DNA of 64,000 nucleotides. Source: Chlorokybus atmophyticus. Its lineage: Eukaryota > Streptophyta > Chlorokybophyceae > Chlorokybales > Chlorokybaceae. Below the pieces are notes generated by a model that was not told the origin of the DNA, made no database searches, and saw only the letters and a list, made by a program, of their open reading frames with translations. The stretch lies in assembly GCA_009103225.1 (NCBI GenBank), contig RHPI01001715.1, positions 303,376 through 367,375 on the forward strand, written 5' to 3'. This document shows, in pieces, positions 47,296 to 58,361 of the stretch (position 1 is its first letter; every line of letters starts with the position of its first letter). The position numbers and the translations under genes are program-made.

Positions 47296-50200
47296 CTACA
47301 GCTCTTGATGTGGTTCAAACAGAGCGCGCACGGCATCCTCATGCTCTTTCCGGTACCGTTGCAGCTGCGCCGTGTCGCATGCGGCGGGTGTCGCCAACAC
47401 AGCTGTATACTCGCAGCGGTTGGGTTCCTCCACGCTGGAAAGTTGGTTGGATGGACCACATTCCAATGCAACCTGTCACCAAGCAGCTAGGGTAAGCACA
47501 GGAGTCCAGGACAACCTGCCATGACGCCAGTCATCGGAACAGTGCACACTGCGGTAGGCAGTTGGCCTGCAACAGCACAACATGCTGGCCCACAAAACAG
47601 CATGCATGAACATCAGGTGTATATGGTATGAGAGAGATGCAAGTTGGCTAGCTATGAGAGCATGATGTAACAGAAATGACCAGCACGTTGCAACATCATT
47701 CACACCCTGCAAAACTGCAGTCACTCGCATAGAATCGGCAAAGAATAGTTAGGATTAACGAGCACTGTGGCTGATCGGAGTGATACGCACAATTGCGTAA
47801 AGACAAGGCCAGGCCTCAGTTGTAACATTCAGTCACTTGCCCACATGCATGCGCTGTGGAGCAAAAGTCAACACGCACCTTGAGACTGCGATTCGGCCCA
47901 TTCCAGCAATGCTCTCCGTTACCGAACAGCATCGCAGAGTGGTTGTCGCGCCAGCCCTCCCACTTGCCGAGCCGCGTTTTTGAGCCGCCTGCGACATTGT
48001 TCTGACTGGCGTCCTTGAATGGGCACACGTCATAGCGGTACCTGCATCAGTGTGAGAAGCACCAATCAGCCAACAAAACGGGCTGCTTGAAGGGCATACA
48101 CGTACCAACGACAAAAGCAGACACTGCTGAGGGGGAGGAGACAATACTCACTCGTGTGTTGTGTACTCAAAGCATTGGTTAACAAACGCTAAGAACACGT
48201 TGTCGGGACCGCCATCATACGCCAGCTCGGCTTGCAGCTTCTTCTTGCTGTCCTCCAGTTTTCGCAAAGCGGCCTCCTCACGCTCGTACTCCTTCTTCAC
48301 CTGCTCTGCCTCCGACAAAGACATGGGCTCCTCCGGTTTGGAAATAATACTCTTCAAGCCTGTCAGTAGGCTGGATGTCAACTTCCCCATAGTCTCACGA
48401 ACCTTGTTCACCACTGCACCAACCATACATTGTTGGACACGCACTTGAAGTATATATGCAAGGTCTTCCAAACAACTTGGTGTGTACGTATGCGAGCTGT
48501 TGTCGCACACTCTGAGTGCGCAAACCAGTAGCAGACATCGATAGCCAAACAACAAGTGTGTTGGAAGAAGAAAACCCTTGCCCGCCGACCGGGGGGGGGG
48601 TGGGGGGGGGGGGGGGGGGACCCCCAAGACTTGGTTAGCCAATGAACCAGAAGAATTGCGGCACAAAGGCACTCTTCTTCTGTGTAGCAGAAAGGGCTGA
48701 GACTGGAGAGTCTTGTCTGATTTTTCAACTCATGTTTATAATGAATAAAGTCCATTAACTGTTCGGTTGTGTGTCGCCTGCTTAGCTCAGTTGGTAGAGC
48801 AGTAGTTTTGTAAACTATCGGTCATCGGTTCAAGTCCGTTAGCAGGCTTANGGCTTAAAGGGGGGGGGGCATGCATCATTGGCAAGCTTGCAAGTATGGG
48901 GAGCCATGCTTGCAAGCTTGCCATTGATGCATGCAGACTGCATATGGTTACCTGTTGGTGTCCGTTCAGGCTCCACAGGCTCTCCAACTCCTTCCCCAAA
49001 CGTGTCTTCCTCATGATCTGTGTACTCGTCGTGATTGTCGTCCAGACCATGCTCGTCGTCGAAATCGTTATCATCCTGCTGCCCCTCCTCATCCTCGTCG
49101 TCTTTGGCATACCACGGCGACATGATGTCATCCCCCCACTCGGGTTCATCGTCGTCTTGATCGTGAAGGTCGGGTTGATCGGGCTCATGGTCTGCATCAT
49201 GCGAACAATGTCACCAGCATCAGAGCTGATATATTGTTAGCAGCAGCGTTGGATGCCAAGTCGCATATGTTTACACACGCGCAAACAGCAAAGTACCCGG
49301 TTCCGGTTCTGGTTCATAGGGTGGGTCAAGGTCATCATCTTCATGGTATGGGTTGCGCTCATCCTGATGCTGACCTTCTTCCTGCTGAACACACTGGCTC
49401 GGTGCACGCTTTGTACATTGTGTTGCACATGATAACAAAGCACCGGCTAAAGCACTGATATACAAACACAAGCAAAGACATTCGGCGCTACATGCGTGAT
49501 TTCGCAATGCACTCTCACACCTGTTTACCCAATTCACCAGTCCAGCGGCTTGCCACCATGCGGCCAATCTCATCAGCTGTCATTGGCTTGGCGGGTTCTT
49601 CTTCTGCTGGTGGGTGAGGCACAGTATGGTCTCTGCACACAATAACAGGAATAGACAACGAAGAACAGACTACATAGAGTGCTGACCAATGATAATGCGG
49701 GCAAGCACCATCTGTGTGTTGTGCATGAGAAGCCATGTGTTTTTGGTGTGGCATGCCCCATGCACTTACTCGTAGCTCTCGGGACTGTCTTCAATAGGCA
49801 GCTCCTGCGGTTCCACAGCCTCTTTCAGAGAACTGGCATCAGATGTTTCTTCCGAGGCCGGCTCACTCTGCATGGGCTCCTCGGTGGGGGGCTGACTCTC
49901 TTCCTGCAGCTTCCTCTCCCGCTCTTCCCGCTCTCTCTCTTCTCTCTCCACTTGCTCCGCCTTCTCTTTCCTCTCTGATGTCACATGTGTATACTTGATG
50001 AGTACTGACTGATGCCACATCTGTGAGTACTTGATGTAACACACAACTCAACGAATAGTCGCGACAATGTAAGTACGTGTGTCTCTCTTTGTGGGTGCGC
50101 AGCGCAGTGCAGCCATTCACATTGCATCTGAACTATGGAGCATGCGTAAAGAGTCTGAACTGAGCAATGGTGACTGTGGTCTCGCACCTTTGAGTTGGTT

Positions 50201-51633
50201 GACGAGTTTGGATTGCTGCTTTACTTGAGGGGTCAGCTTGGCAAGCTCATCCGCCCATTTCTCACGCTTCTCTCGCGCCTCGGCCGCCCACTTCTCCCGC
50301 GTGTGAACACCCTGCGACCCACACACAGCGCAGCGAGCGCAGCAGCCATGTAGGCAAGGGCTAATGCGAGCATGTATGCCTGCCAACCAACCAACAACGC
50401 GTGTGCAACCTCAATCTTCAGCGCGAACCTAATGTTTGTGCAAAGAATGAGAGTGTGAGGGCAATGGCAAGAGCATACCTGCTCGTATGAAGCAACTTTG
50501 GCCTTCAGCTCGTCTCGATACGACTGTCCAAACTGCTGGCAAGTGTTGGTGCAGTGGCCTCGTGCATCGTACTCGTCGCTGGCGTCGCAACAGTCTGGTG
50601 TGACATACTGTGTTATACATGGACTTTGCATCCAAGTTGAGAAACTGAGGATGCATGAAATGTGGGTCAACACACCCAGCATAAAGCCTGAGTGTTAAAA
50701 TCATGCACGCATGTGTCACAACGAAGTCACACAGCGCATGCACACGACCAATCTTACCGCAGATGCCGTCATTGACAAAAGATGCGTTCAACACTTTTGG
50801 CGTGTAGCCACGGTTGGCACAATAGAACTTCCCATTCGGACATGCAGACGTTCCTGCTCAAGGGATTGTGAGGGATTGACATACACTACTCTGTACTCCG
50901 CCAGCTTCCATGCACAATGCTGGAAATGGACAATTGCCTTAACCTGCTGCTTACTGATAGCCCTGCACGTGTACATAATCATGCGCCTGTGTTTAAACTT
51001 GTGCTCACGTGGCAAACGGCCTTGCCATGCATAGCTTGGAGCAGACAGGTAGATTTGTATGCAATCAAGAGTGCACAGAGTTCACGTGTGTGGACGATAT
51101 TATGACTGAACCACATTGTACCTGGTTCGTCCGATCCATCATTGCAGTCACAAAAGTCGTCATTCACTTGGTCAGCGGGAATTGATTTTGAGCCGTCTCT
51201 GCACCTGAATGTCGTTGAAGATGCGGTGTAGAATGAGACAACTGCCAGATCATCCCCGTGTCAGCGCACGCACGCACACATGAACACGCAAACAAGGAGA
51301 AGGCGAGTATGCACACAGAATTACAGCAATACGCAGAAGAACTGAGACCGAAAGCCACTTAGACGACAAACACATAGCTTACAGTTGTTCTCAGCAGTCA
51401 AACGCAAGCAATGCTTGCGCTTGACACGTTGAGTTTGGAAACACGAAAGAATGCAACATTGCAATGCATGCAATGCACCACACGCACCACATCAATAACT
51501 ACCCAGCTTTCTCACCGTCAGGAGCGACGCCATGCAGGCGGTGCGGCGGCACGCCCGCCAGCACCACCTCAGCGTTGCAGAAGAGGACTGCTATGAGGAC
51601 GGCGATGGCCAGCCACGACCACCGTCGCAACAT
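47296..51633 (-). CDS. PRKCSH: glucosidase II beta subunit
   Basis: Twelve exons (51516-51633, 51122-51241, 50758-50853, 50479-50594, 50188-50311, 49770-49974, 49521-49632, 49297-49393, 48952-49191, 48152-48413, 47879-48041, 47296-47472) splice in phase to 609 residues. This non-catalytic ER-lumen subunit recruits the alpha subunit that trims glucose from N-glycans in the calnexin cycle. Visible: signal peptide 1-26, two LDL-A-like cysteine modules ([47 protein letters not shown]), a charged coiled coil about 150-220, [10 protein letters not shown], an aspartate/glutamate-rich stretch about 300-405, then the MRH lectin domain ([44 protein letters not shown]). The C-terminus is HQEL, a variant of the ER-retrieval tetrapeptide. 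An in-frame ATG at 51660 would add nine residues. Telo-box-like TTAGGGTTT lies just upstream. Confidence 0.95.
48591..48619 (+). repeat. poly-G tract in glucosidase II beta intron
   Basis: Ten Gs, a T and eighteen Gs on the + strand (C-rich on the sense strand of the gene). A second G run ends at 48869. Such tracts can form G-quadruplexes and are often mis-assembled. Confidence 0.8.
48776..48848 (+). tRNA. tRNA-Thr (anticodon UGU)
   Basis: A 73-base cloverleaf without intron: acceptor stem 48776-48782 with 48841-48847 (seven perfect pairs), D stem GCTC/GAGC, anticodon stem 48802-48806 with 48814-48818, anticodon TGT at 48809-48811, five-base variable loop and T loop TTCAAGT. The T stem has one U-U mismatch (48825/48839), so slight decay is possible. 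Internal boxes A (TAGCTCAGTTGG) and B (GGTTCAAGTCC) are intact. It lies antisense within an intron of the glucosidase II beta gene; no clear poly-T terminator follows in the next 20 bases. Confidence 0.9.
48869..48934. repeat. foldback repeat, 26-bp arms, next to the tRNA
   Basis: Arms 48869-48894 and 48909-48934 are reverse complements with one mismatch and a 14-base loop. The foldback lies between the tRNA 3' end and the intron acceptor-side exon, and follows a lone N at 48851 and a G run. Confidence 0.85.
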
Positions 51634-52764
51634 GCCGCCCACACCACCGCCCATGACCATGACTTGGGCCACTATGCTACCGGGACCAGTTTAGGGTTTT
51701 GAGCACATTGCCTGTGTTGCTGCCGAGGCTGTGGCGGCAGCTGCGGCGGCGAGGGGGACGGCGAGGGGGGCGGCCTGGTCATTGAGCAAGAGCGAGACGT
51801 CATCACCAACCATTTTGAGGTGAGAGTCCTATGTGACAAGCAGTTTGTGCGCCGCAAGCTGCTGTAAGGTGCTGCTGCTCCTGTATTTCCTGCACCTGCC
51901 GTCGGCTGTAAGAGCGTACTGCGTTGGTTACGACTGAGTAGGTGCCAGTCGCAATGTTAGCTTTGAGACAGTCATGGGTGAGCACGCGCAGACGTCATGA
52001 TTGCCAACACACAGCTTACGCAAAAACAGCACTTGTGACACATGCCAGCTGTGTACATTGCACAAGAAAGTGTTGTCCGTTCATTATTTTCGTCGAAGAC
52101 AGTCGCTGCACTTATCCAGCAATCAACCAGCTGTCGATTGCACAAGAGCTACATGAACAGTGGCGACAACCCATTGCCAGTTTTCGACTCAACTGCTGGC
52201 ATTGCAGCTGTTGCCTCTCTTAACGTTGTTGAAAGGTGGTTTGATGGGCGCGTACAATCAAGCTTTGCAACCGCCACTTGGTTGGTCCATGGTTGTATGG
52301 ACAGTATCATTGTGCGAGTCCATATGTCGCTGAAGCTGTGCAATCCGCCATGCAATCTGTAATGACCATGTCGTTGCTACTCATTGTGATCATGATCATG
52401 GTCTGCATCATCGTTATCACGATAATAAAGATTATACCACTGTTTTGTTTTTGTGTGCATGTGTTTCCCTGCTTGACCTCATAGCATTTCATCAGTCTTG
52501 TCCTTGGCAACCAACTCTAACAGCCTTTTGGCTAGAAACTCATTCGCGCTCTGCTCAAACATACTTAGCCCACTCTTATTGACTCAATCACAGCCAGTAT
52601 CATGTTCAGGTGGCAGACTTCATTGGAGCTGTGTGAGTGTCTGCACACATGATTTACTTAAGATGAAACAACTCCGTTGAAAAGTCTGGCGTGCCATGCG
52701 CAACTGCAGAGCTCAACGTCCACAAGAGGAGACTGAGGGAGAGAGGGCATAGAGTGAACAGACG
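51634..52764. other. divergent promoter region, no recognised gene
   Basis: Head-to-head spacer between glucosidase II beta and the 76-residue membrane protein. On the + strand 51715-51816 is open with a glycine/glutamate-rich translation ending ERDVITNHFE before a GTGAGA; I cannot link it to other exons. A frame at 52042-52362 (+) is also unrecognised. Confidence 0.35.
51690..51699 (-). promoter_or_regulatory. telo-box-like motif upstream of glucosidase II beta
   Basis: Minus strand reads AAACCCTAA, 57-66 bases upstream of the assigned start codon, similar in position to those of mtKAS and plastid bL17. Confidence 0.45.
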
Positions 52765-53126
52765 ATGGGCGGCGGAGGGCGGTTTGCTTACCCAAAGGAA
52801 ATCTGGTCTCCTGCGGGCGGCTGGTGGGCCGATCCCAAGTACTGGCGCCGCAACACCGCCTTCGCCACCATTGCGCTCATTGCTGCGGCCGTCCCCATCT
52901 TCCTCACCTCCGCCAAGCTGGAGGTAGTTGTTGGTACTGGGGGTTTTGGCATAGGGGTTGCTATGTTGGTCACTTGCGTTATCAGAAGTTTATGTTTATG
53001 TTCAAGTGTCTATGGGGTGGTTGTGGATGAACTCTGTGTGTGGTTACCTTACAGATGAGGCCACTGCAGCCGGCGCATCCAGTCCCCTCACAACTGTGGT
53101 GCAAAAACTTTGGCAAGCCTGAGTGA
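52765..53126 (+). CDS. 76-residue single-pass membrane protein, possible complex I accessory subunit
   Basis: Two exons (52765-52923, 53055-53126) splice in phase. The protein starts MGGGGRFAYPKEIWSPAGGW, continues WWADPKYWRRNTAF, has one hydrophobic segment about 32-48, and ends PVPSQLWCKNFGKPE. The pattern (glycine-rich start, WxxDPxxWxRNT, one helix, PIPSQxWxK end) is that of a small conserved protein of plants and algae that I associate with mitochondrial NADH dehydrogenase (NUOP3-like). The family recall is moderate, so the function is tentative. The gene is head to head with glucosidase II beta and tail to tail with MED10. Confidence 0.75.
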
Positions 53127-53631
53127 GATTAGTACCTGGACCTCACACTCCTTTGCGTCGTTTACATATGCTAGCCTGATTGTCTCCACCTTGCAACTGT
53201 TGCAAGCACTACTTGTGGTTTTCAATGGTACAAAGTCAGTACAATACCAACATGCTGTGAAGCCAGTCTGTTGTCAGATACCTGCAAACCCATGCCAATA
53301 GTTGGTGTGCTTGAAATGCAGCCGTGCTCATTCTAATGCAGGCACTGTGCTTGATGTGCAGATATGCTGCGACAATGTCTCATTCACAGCATGTTGCATT
53401 AGGTCACAAGCACCACCTTGCACTGGCGTGATTACCGCACTGAGCCATGCAATTACAGCGTGCCTCCAGCAATAAAATAACAGTCGGCCGCATTATCAAA
53501 CACAAACCTAAGACTGTCAGAAAACCCACTCACTCACTCAGACTCAAGGATAAACGAACACCATCACCCGGGATTGCATAAGCCAAAACGAAAACAGAGA
53601 CACACAAGCCCTTCATTCAATAGCACAACTA
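53127..53631. other. convergent intergenic spacer
   Basis: 3' regions of the small membrane protein and MED10; no gene seen. Confidence 0.5.
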
Positions 53632-55236
53632 TCACCGTGGCATAAAGTCCCTGAGTGCATCTGCACCCGGCTGTGCACTCGTCCCGTTCCCAGAATGGTC
53701 CATGTCCATCACATCCGCATTCAAATCCATGGGCTTCTGCTCATCCTCATCATGCGCAGCCTCGGACTTGACAACGATATCATTGTGGCCGTTGCCCGTT
53801 GCTGATGGCAATGGCACCTGCGCATGTTTGAATAACAGCAGTTGAGCCTCTGGAGCTGGCAAATGCACATCAAACAATGTAGGGGGGGTAGCTGCAACCC
53901 GTATGAAAGCATCACTATGACAACCGAGCATTGAAGTACAGTGAAGCACTTCATTATATGTAAGCATTATGTGTGGTATGCCACGTTGTGTAAGGTTGAG
54001 ATGCACAGAATTGATGCGTTGTTATTATATATGTCATGTATATGTGGACGTGCTGTCGACTCAGCCAAATGGACAAATTATACACATGGATAGTGTTGGA
54101 GTGATGCTAGCACACGGGAAGGTGTTTGGACTTGCACATGTTGTTGAAACGACCTGTAACTGTTCTAAGCACGCACAGCCTCATTGTGTTGCTGTAGCAG
54201 GATGTTGTGTTGGTTGTGCCACAACTTGCACGCACAGTGACTTGAAATTGTCCCGTGGCAACTATGTGGCGGTGTGGTGTTTCAAAATGCAACAACGCAC
54301 CGGTGTCGCGCGTATGGACTCATATGCTGTGGATTCCTCCGGATACGCGGCCTGTGCTTCCAACATAAGGGAGTCGTACAGCTGCTGGAAGGCTTCAACC
54401 TTCCCTTTAGTAGCCTGTGCACAAACACAACCCGCTCATGCACCATGCACAACCCCACGCTATCAAGTTTGCATAACATGGGCGTCAATACAGGTGTTCA
54501 ATGCGGAGGCGTTTATGCAAGCAGCAAGACAATTGGCAAAAGACAGAAATATACGTCTACTACTACATAAATGTTCACCATATACATAGGCTTTCCATTA
54601 GTATGCAAGTGTACTAGCTAGCATGCAGCACGCCAACACCAGGCAAACCACACCGCACACACACACACACACACACACAACAAGCAGACAGCAACTTTTA
54701 AAGGCAATGGCAAGGGCGTGCAAGGCTGTTGTGCTAGTAACTAAGTGCATGAGCGGGGCGAGGGCGAGGGTGAGGCAGCAAGCAGTGCAGTGGCAAGCAA
54801 ATTAGCCGACCTGAGCAACAGGCGGCATACATGTTTACTTGTTGTGTGATACCTGGTTTTTGGTTAAGCAGTCGTTAAACATGCCTTGCGTGTACAGCGC
54901 CGGGTTGCGCCCCTCATCAACCAAACTGCAAGCAAGCGAGAGTTTTCGTGGTTGCATACAACAACAACGACGACAACGACAACGACCAATGATAAGCAAA
55001 ATAAAGGAACAGCAGCAGCAGCAGCAGCAACAAGTCCCGTGCCTTAGTATTTCTGGTGGGACCAGCGCGGATTGGCACTTATCCCGGAGTGCGTGTAGTG
55101 AGGCGAGCTCTGCGACGAGGCGGTTGAGGCGGTCGAAGAGCAGCAGCTGCGACTGCTCCGTGAAACCCGACACCGTGTTCTCCACCTGGTGTGCGGCCAG
55201 AAGCGCCCTCTCGCACGCCTCGACCACCTCCTCCAT
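53632..55236 (-). CDS. MED10: Mediator complex subunit 10
   Basis: Four exons (55043-55236, 54853-54925, 54301-54414, 53632-53817) splice in phase to 188 residues. MED10 is a middle-module subunit of Mediator, linking activators to RNA polymerase II. Family blocks appear in order: FTEQSQLLLFDRLNRLVAEL, LVDEGRNPALYTQGMFNDCL, TKNQATKGKVEAFQQLYDSL, then AYPEESTAYESIRAT. The C-terminal 60 residues are acidic and methionine/aspartate-rich (KSEAAHDEDEQKPMDLNADV). The start is taken at the MEEVVEACERAL methionine; the frame stays open upstream to 55575, so extra N-terminal residues (a glycine/serine stretch) are likely. Intron 1 needs a GC donor (CTAAG then GCACGG) to keep phase. A CAG/CTG-like repeat lies in that intron. 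The acceptor of the last exon is chosen by phase. Confidence 0.88.
54657..54680. repeat. (CA)n microsatellite upstream of MED10 exon 3
   Basis: About 12 CA units inside MED10 intron 2. Confidence 0.85.
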
Positions 55237-56216
55237 GTCACACTGCCCCTCGCCGCTGCTGCTGCCGCCGCCGCCGTAAGCGGCGGGGAGACTGCTGCCG
55301 GCTACCAGAAAATGCTGACAGTGTCGGGCTTGAATGCAAGCGGCTTTCTCTCCTGAGTTGCTCCGTGCACCAGCGAGCAAAGTATTTTTCGCATGCGGTG
55401 CTGTGTCAAGTGAGATTGGGTGCACTCGACGTGTGCTGCGTGCTTGCTTTTTGCTGCTTGTTCTACTACTATTATGCGCAAAGCACCCATGGTGCACAGG
55501 TTGGTTGCAAACCACAACTCCAGCGTCACAACTGCCTGTCTGCCTGCCCTGCTGCTGCGCCTCATTTGCATGCACTTAGCTAGAGCACGTAGTTGACCTC
55601 TGTGTAGGGTTGTGCCCTACCTCAGTTAACGTCTTGCCTGCTTGCTTTTGGCGTGCTACCTTGCAGGTTGTGCATCAGCGATACCAATCAGCCTGTACAT
55701 ATCCTGTTCACCTTGCCTACCATGCAAGTGGTCCAGCCCATGTGTGTTGACCATTGCAGTACCGTTTACGGTACCTGGTAACTGTGACGGTAGCCAGCAG
55801 TGCTAAAACTCCAATATCCAGTACAGCCACTTAGGTACAAGCACTATCAATGTTGCAACACAAGTTTTTTGCCTGGCATCTACTGCGCAAGACTGGCGAG
55901 CGAGCACTTGGGTGACTTGCATGTTTACGCATTTCCTTGCAGCGCGTGTATTGGATGTGCTCTTGGAGAATAGTCACCTTGCTGAAAAAACAAGCAAGCC
56001 AAGCACTGATGCACGCGTCACTGACGCAAAGGAAGATGAGGGCTTCACAACTCACCGACCACCTATGAGTGCAATGTGACACTCACACGTGCTAGCCACA
56101 ACATACGCTCCACCGCAGCACTCAGTGAGAACCCACAATGCTGGTACATACGAGCGCAGCCTGAGAGTATAGGATGCACAATGCACGCATATATTGCAAT
56201 ACTGCTACCAGGCCAA
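55237..56216. other. spacer between MED10 start and bL17 stop
   Basis: Contains the probable MED10 5' region. Near 55755-55790 there is a short palindromic GTACCG/CGGTACC stretch. No other gene seen. Confidence 0.4.
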
Positions 56217-57260
56217 TTAGACCAGCTCAATAATAGCCATCTCAGCATTGTCACCGCGGCGCCTTGGAAAAGTACGGATGATGCGTGTGTATCCACCATT
56301 GCGCTCGCCATATCGCTCAGCAACCTGGAGGGATTAGGGTGTCATGCCACATCACGAGCCAATATGTGTAACAAGGCACAAGCTACGATTGTTAAACCCA
56401 AGTGTTTGTTCTGGATAGCACTCTACATGTCAAGATTGCACATGCTGGTGATGTCAATTGCATTGCGCATGTTGCATCGCTCTAGGTCATGACTGCTTGT
56501 CATGGGGACATGGATCGCATGTGGCATGGAGTGTACCTCAGCAAACAAAGCATGGACCAGCTGCTTGTCGTACACCCAGCCGAGAGCCTGGCGCCGCTGG
56601 TGCAGCGTGCCGCCCTTCGCCAGCGTGATCATGTGCTCCACATGCTTTCGCACAGCCTGCGCGCGCGCCTTGGTTGTCGTAATGCGTCCGTGCCTCAACA
56701 CCTGGTATGTGCGTGTGTGACAGAGGGGTCAGTCGCACACACACACAATTGCGCGTGCATGCTAGCAAGAAACCATATACAATTACACAGAAAGATACAA
56801 GTACATTCAAAAGATAAGGTATAAGAAAAGTTATAATTCACCTCTGTGGTCAATGCACGCAGCAGAGCCTTGCGCTGATCCGCGGGCAGGTTCAGCTTGG
56901 GGATCCTCTTGGCGTGCCTCATGCAAAACCATTTAGCGCCATTCGCCACGTTGCTAGCAAGCTGTGACAGTCCATCGCTAACTGCAAGAATGCACGCCCA
57001 TGAGCATAACGACAGCAGAATTGTGCTTGGGGCAGACAGGCACAATTACACACAATGTGACACATGCCTTGCTTGAGGGGGAGGGCGGGAGACCTAGCCA
57101 GGCCAGTGAAGCTGGTCAGCTGGCAGCGAGAGGAGGAGGAAGAGGTGGTGACAGCCCCCGCCCGGCCTAGCCTCTGCGGAGCAACAAACCGGACTGAGGC
57201 GGAGGAAGAAGAGGACGACGGCAATGCCGCCGCCATGCTAGCCATGCTGAACGCCGCCAT
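56217..57260 (-). CDS. RPL17: plastid ribosomal protein bL17
   Basis: Four exons (57050-57260, 56842-56981, 56537-56701, 56217-56324) give about 207 residues. bL17 is a large-subunit ribosomal protein. The mature part has [60 protein letters not shown] and the plastid-type end [20 protein letters not shown]. The first 60 or so residues ([20 protein letters not shown] and following) are serine/alanine/arginine-rich with almost no acidic residues, a typical chloroplast transit peptide and no ER signal, which points to a primary plastid. The exon 1 donor is ambiguous: GT at 57049 or GC at 57067 both keep phase, changing six residues. Upstream frames reading arginine runs are antisense artefacts of a GGC/GGA-rich leader. 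A telo-box lies 108-116 bases upstream. Confidence 0.9.
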
Positions 57261-57367
57261 GATAAATTGCGTGCCCGATCTCCGCCAATGACAGCGGCAC
57301 CTGCCCCACGGCCTCCTCCTCCTCCTCCTCCTGCTGCTCCGGCGCCGCCGCCGCCGCCACGTGCCCC

Positions 57368-57376
57368 AAACCCTAA
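57368..57376 (+). promoter_or_regulatory. telo-box upstream of plastid bL17
   Basis: Exact AAACCCTAA, 108-116 bases upstream of the bL17 start codon and in the space shared with the divergent COG8 side. Telo-boxes are common in plant ribosomal-protein promoters; function here is inferred. Confidence 0.55.
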
Positions 57377-57556
57377 CCACGGACAAAGCCAATGAGCAGC
57401 CGCAAGATCAGATAACCTTCGTCATCACGTTAGCGTAGGCGTATTCTGTCCGTGTAGTTAGCCCTTAGTCATAACGTCTCTTTTTAACGGCAGCCAGCAA
57501 AAGTGTTTGTTTCAACAGCAATTCGTTAGCTGGGTTGCAACGATGTGGCTGATGAC

Positions 57557-57700
57557 ATGGTGGACTACCTGCTGGCGGCGGTGACGGGGGTTCTGTTGAT
57601 TGGACTGCTGCTGGCGCTGGACGTGGGGCTGCGGTTGACTGAGCAGACGCCTAGAAGGCGCCCATCCGGCAGTCCCACCCACGAGAAGAAGCTTGCGTGA
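57557..57700 (+). CDS. 47-residue putative membrane microprotein
   Basis: ATG-started frame with one helix (LLAAVTGVLLIGLLLALDVG, residues 5-24) followed by a basic, proline-rich tail ending HEKKLA. It looks like a small single-pass protein and is preceded by an ordinary AT-containing leader, but I recognise no family. It might instead be a 5' leader ORF of the COG8 transcript. Confidence 0.35.
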   Translation: MVDYLLAAVTGVLLIGLLLALDVGLRLTEQTPRRRPSGSPTHEKKLA

Positions 57701-58361
57701 CAGTTGCAGCAGTGGTGCAGTCTGCCACTGCCGTTTCCTGCCTTGGCTGTCTTAGCAGCAATGCCGGCAGCTGCAACGCCTCGCTCCAGCCCCGCTTCCT
57801 GGTCAGCTTGGCTTTCGTCCTCTTGTATGTGTGTTTTTGTGCTAAGCCACATCTACGTGAAGGATTAATGCAGGCCTCAGTGCTTATTGCACAATGCCCT
57901 GCACTTTGTGCTCTGTTTCAGCTGCATGCACGATTACGTATGAACTGTTTTAATCCTGATTACTTTGATCGGTCATGCAATGGCGCATTCCAATACAGGG
58001 CAAATAGCTCAGCTTGCCTGCGCTGTTGATGTCCTGTTCAAGGTTTGCTGTGTGCTGGAATTTACTATGTTTAGAGCGTCGTTACTCAATCAAGCTCGTG
58101 GGTGTGCTGCTATCCGGGGCAGCAAGTATGATGTAGCTGCACTTGAGCATTTGAAGCACAGTAAAGGCTGCGTATTCGCCATGCAGCTCAATTGCAGTGT
58201 TGCTTATTAGTTGCTCAGCTCTGTTCATCTTTCAGCAATATGCAGATCGACACAGTAAAGGTTATCAGTTGCCACCATCATTTAACAGGGTGCTCCGTCG
58301 TGCCCTCATACTACTTAGAGCCCAGTCCAGCACACTAACATGCATGAATTTTCTTTGCCAG

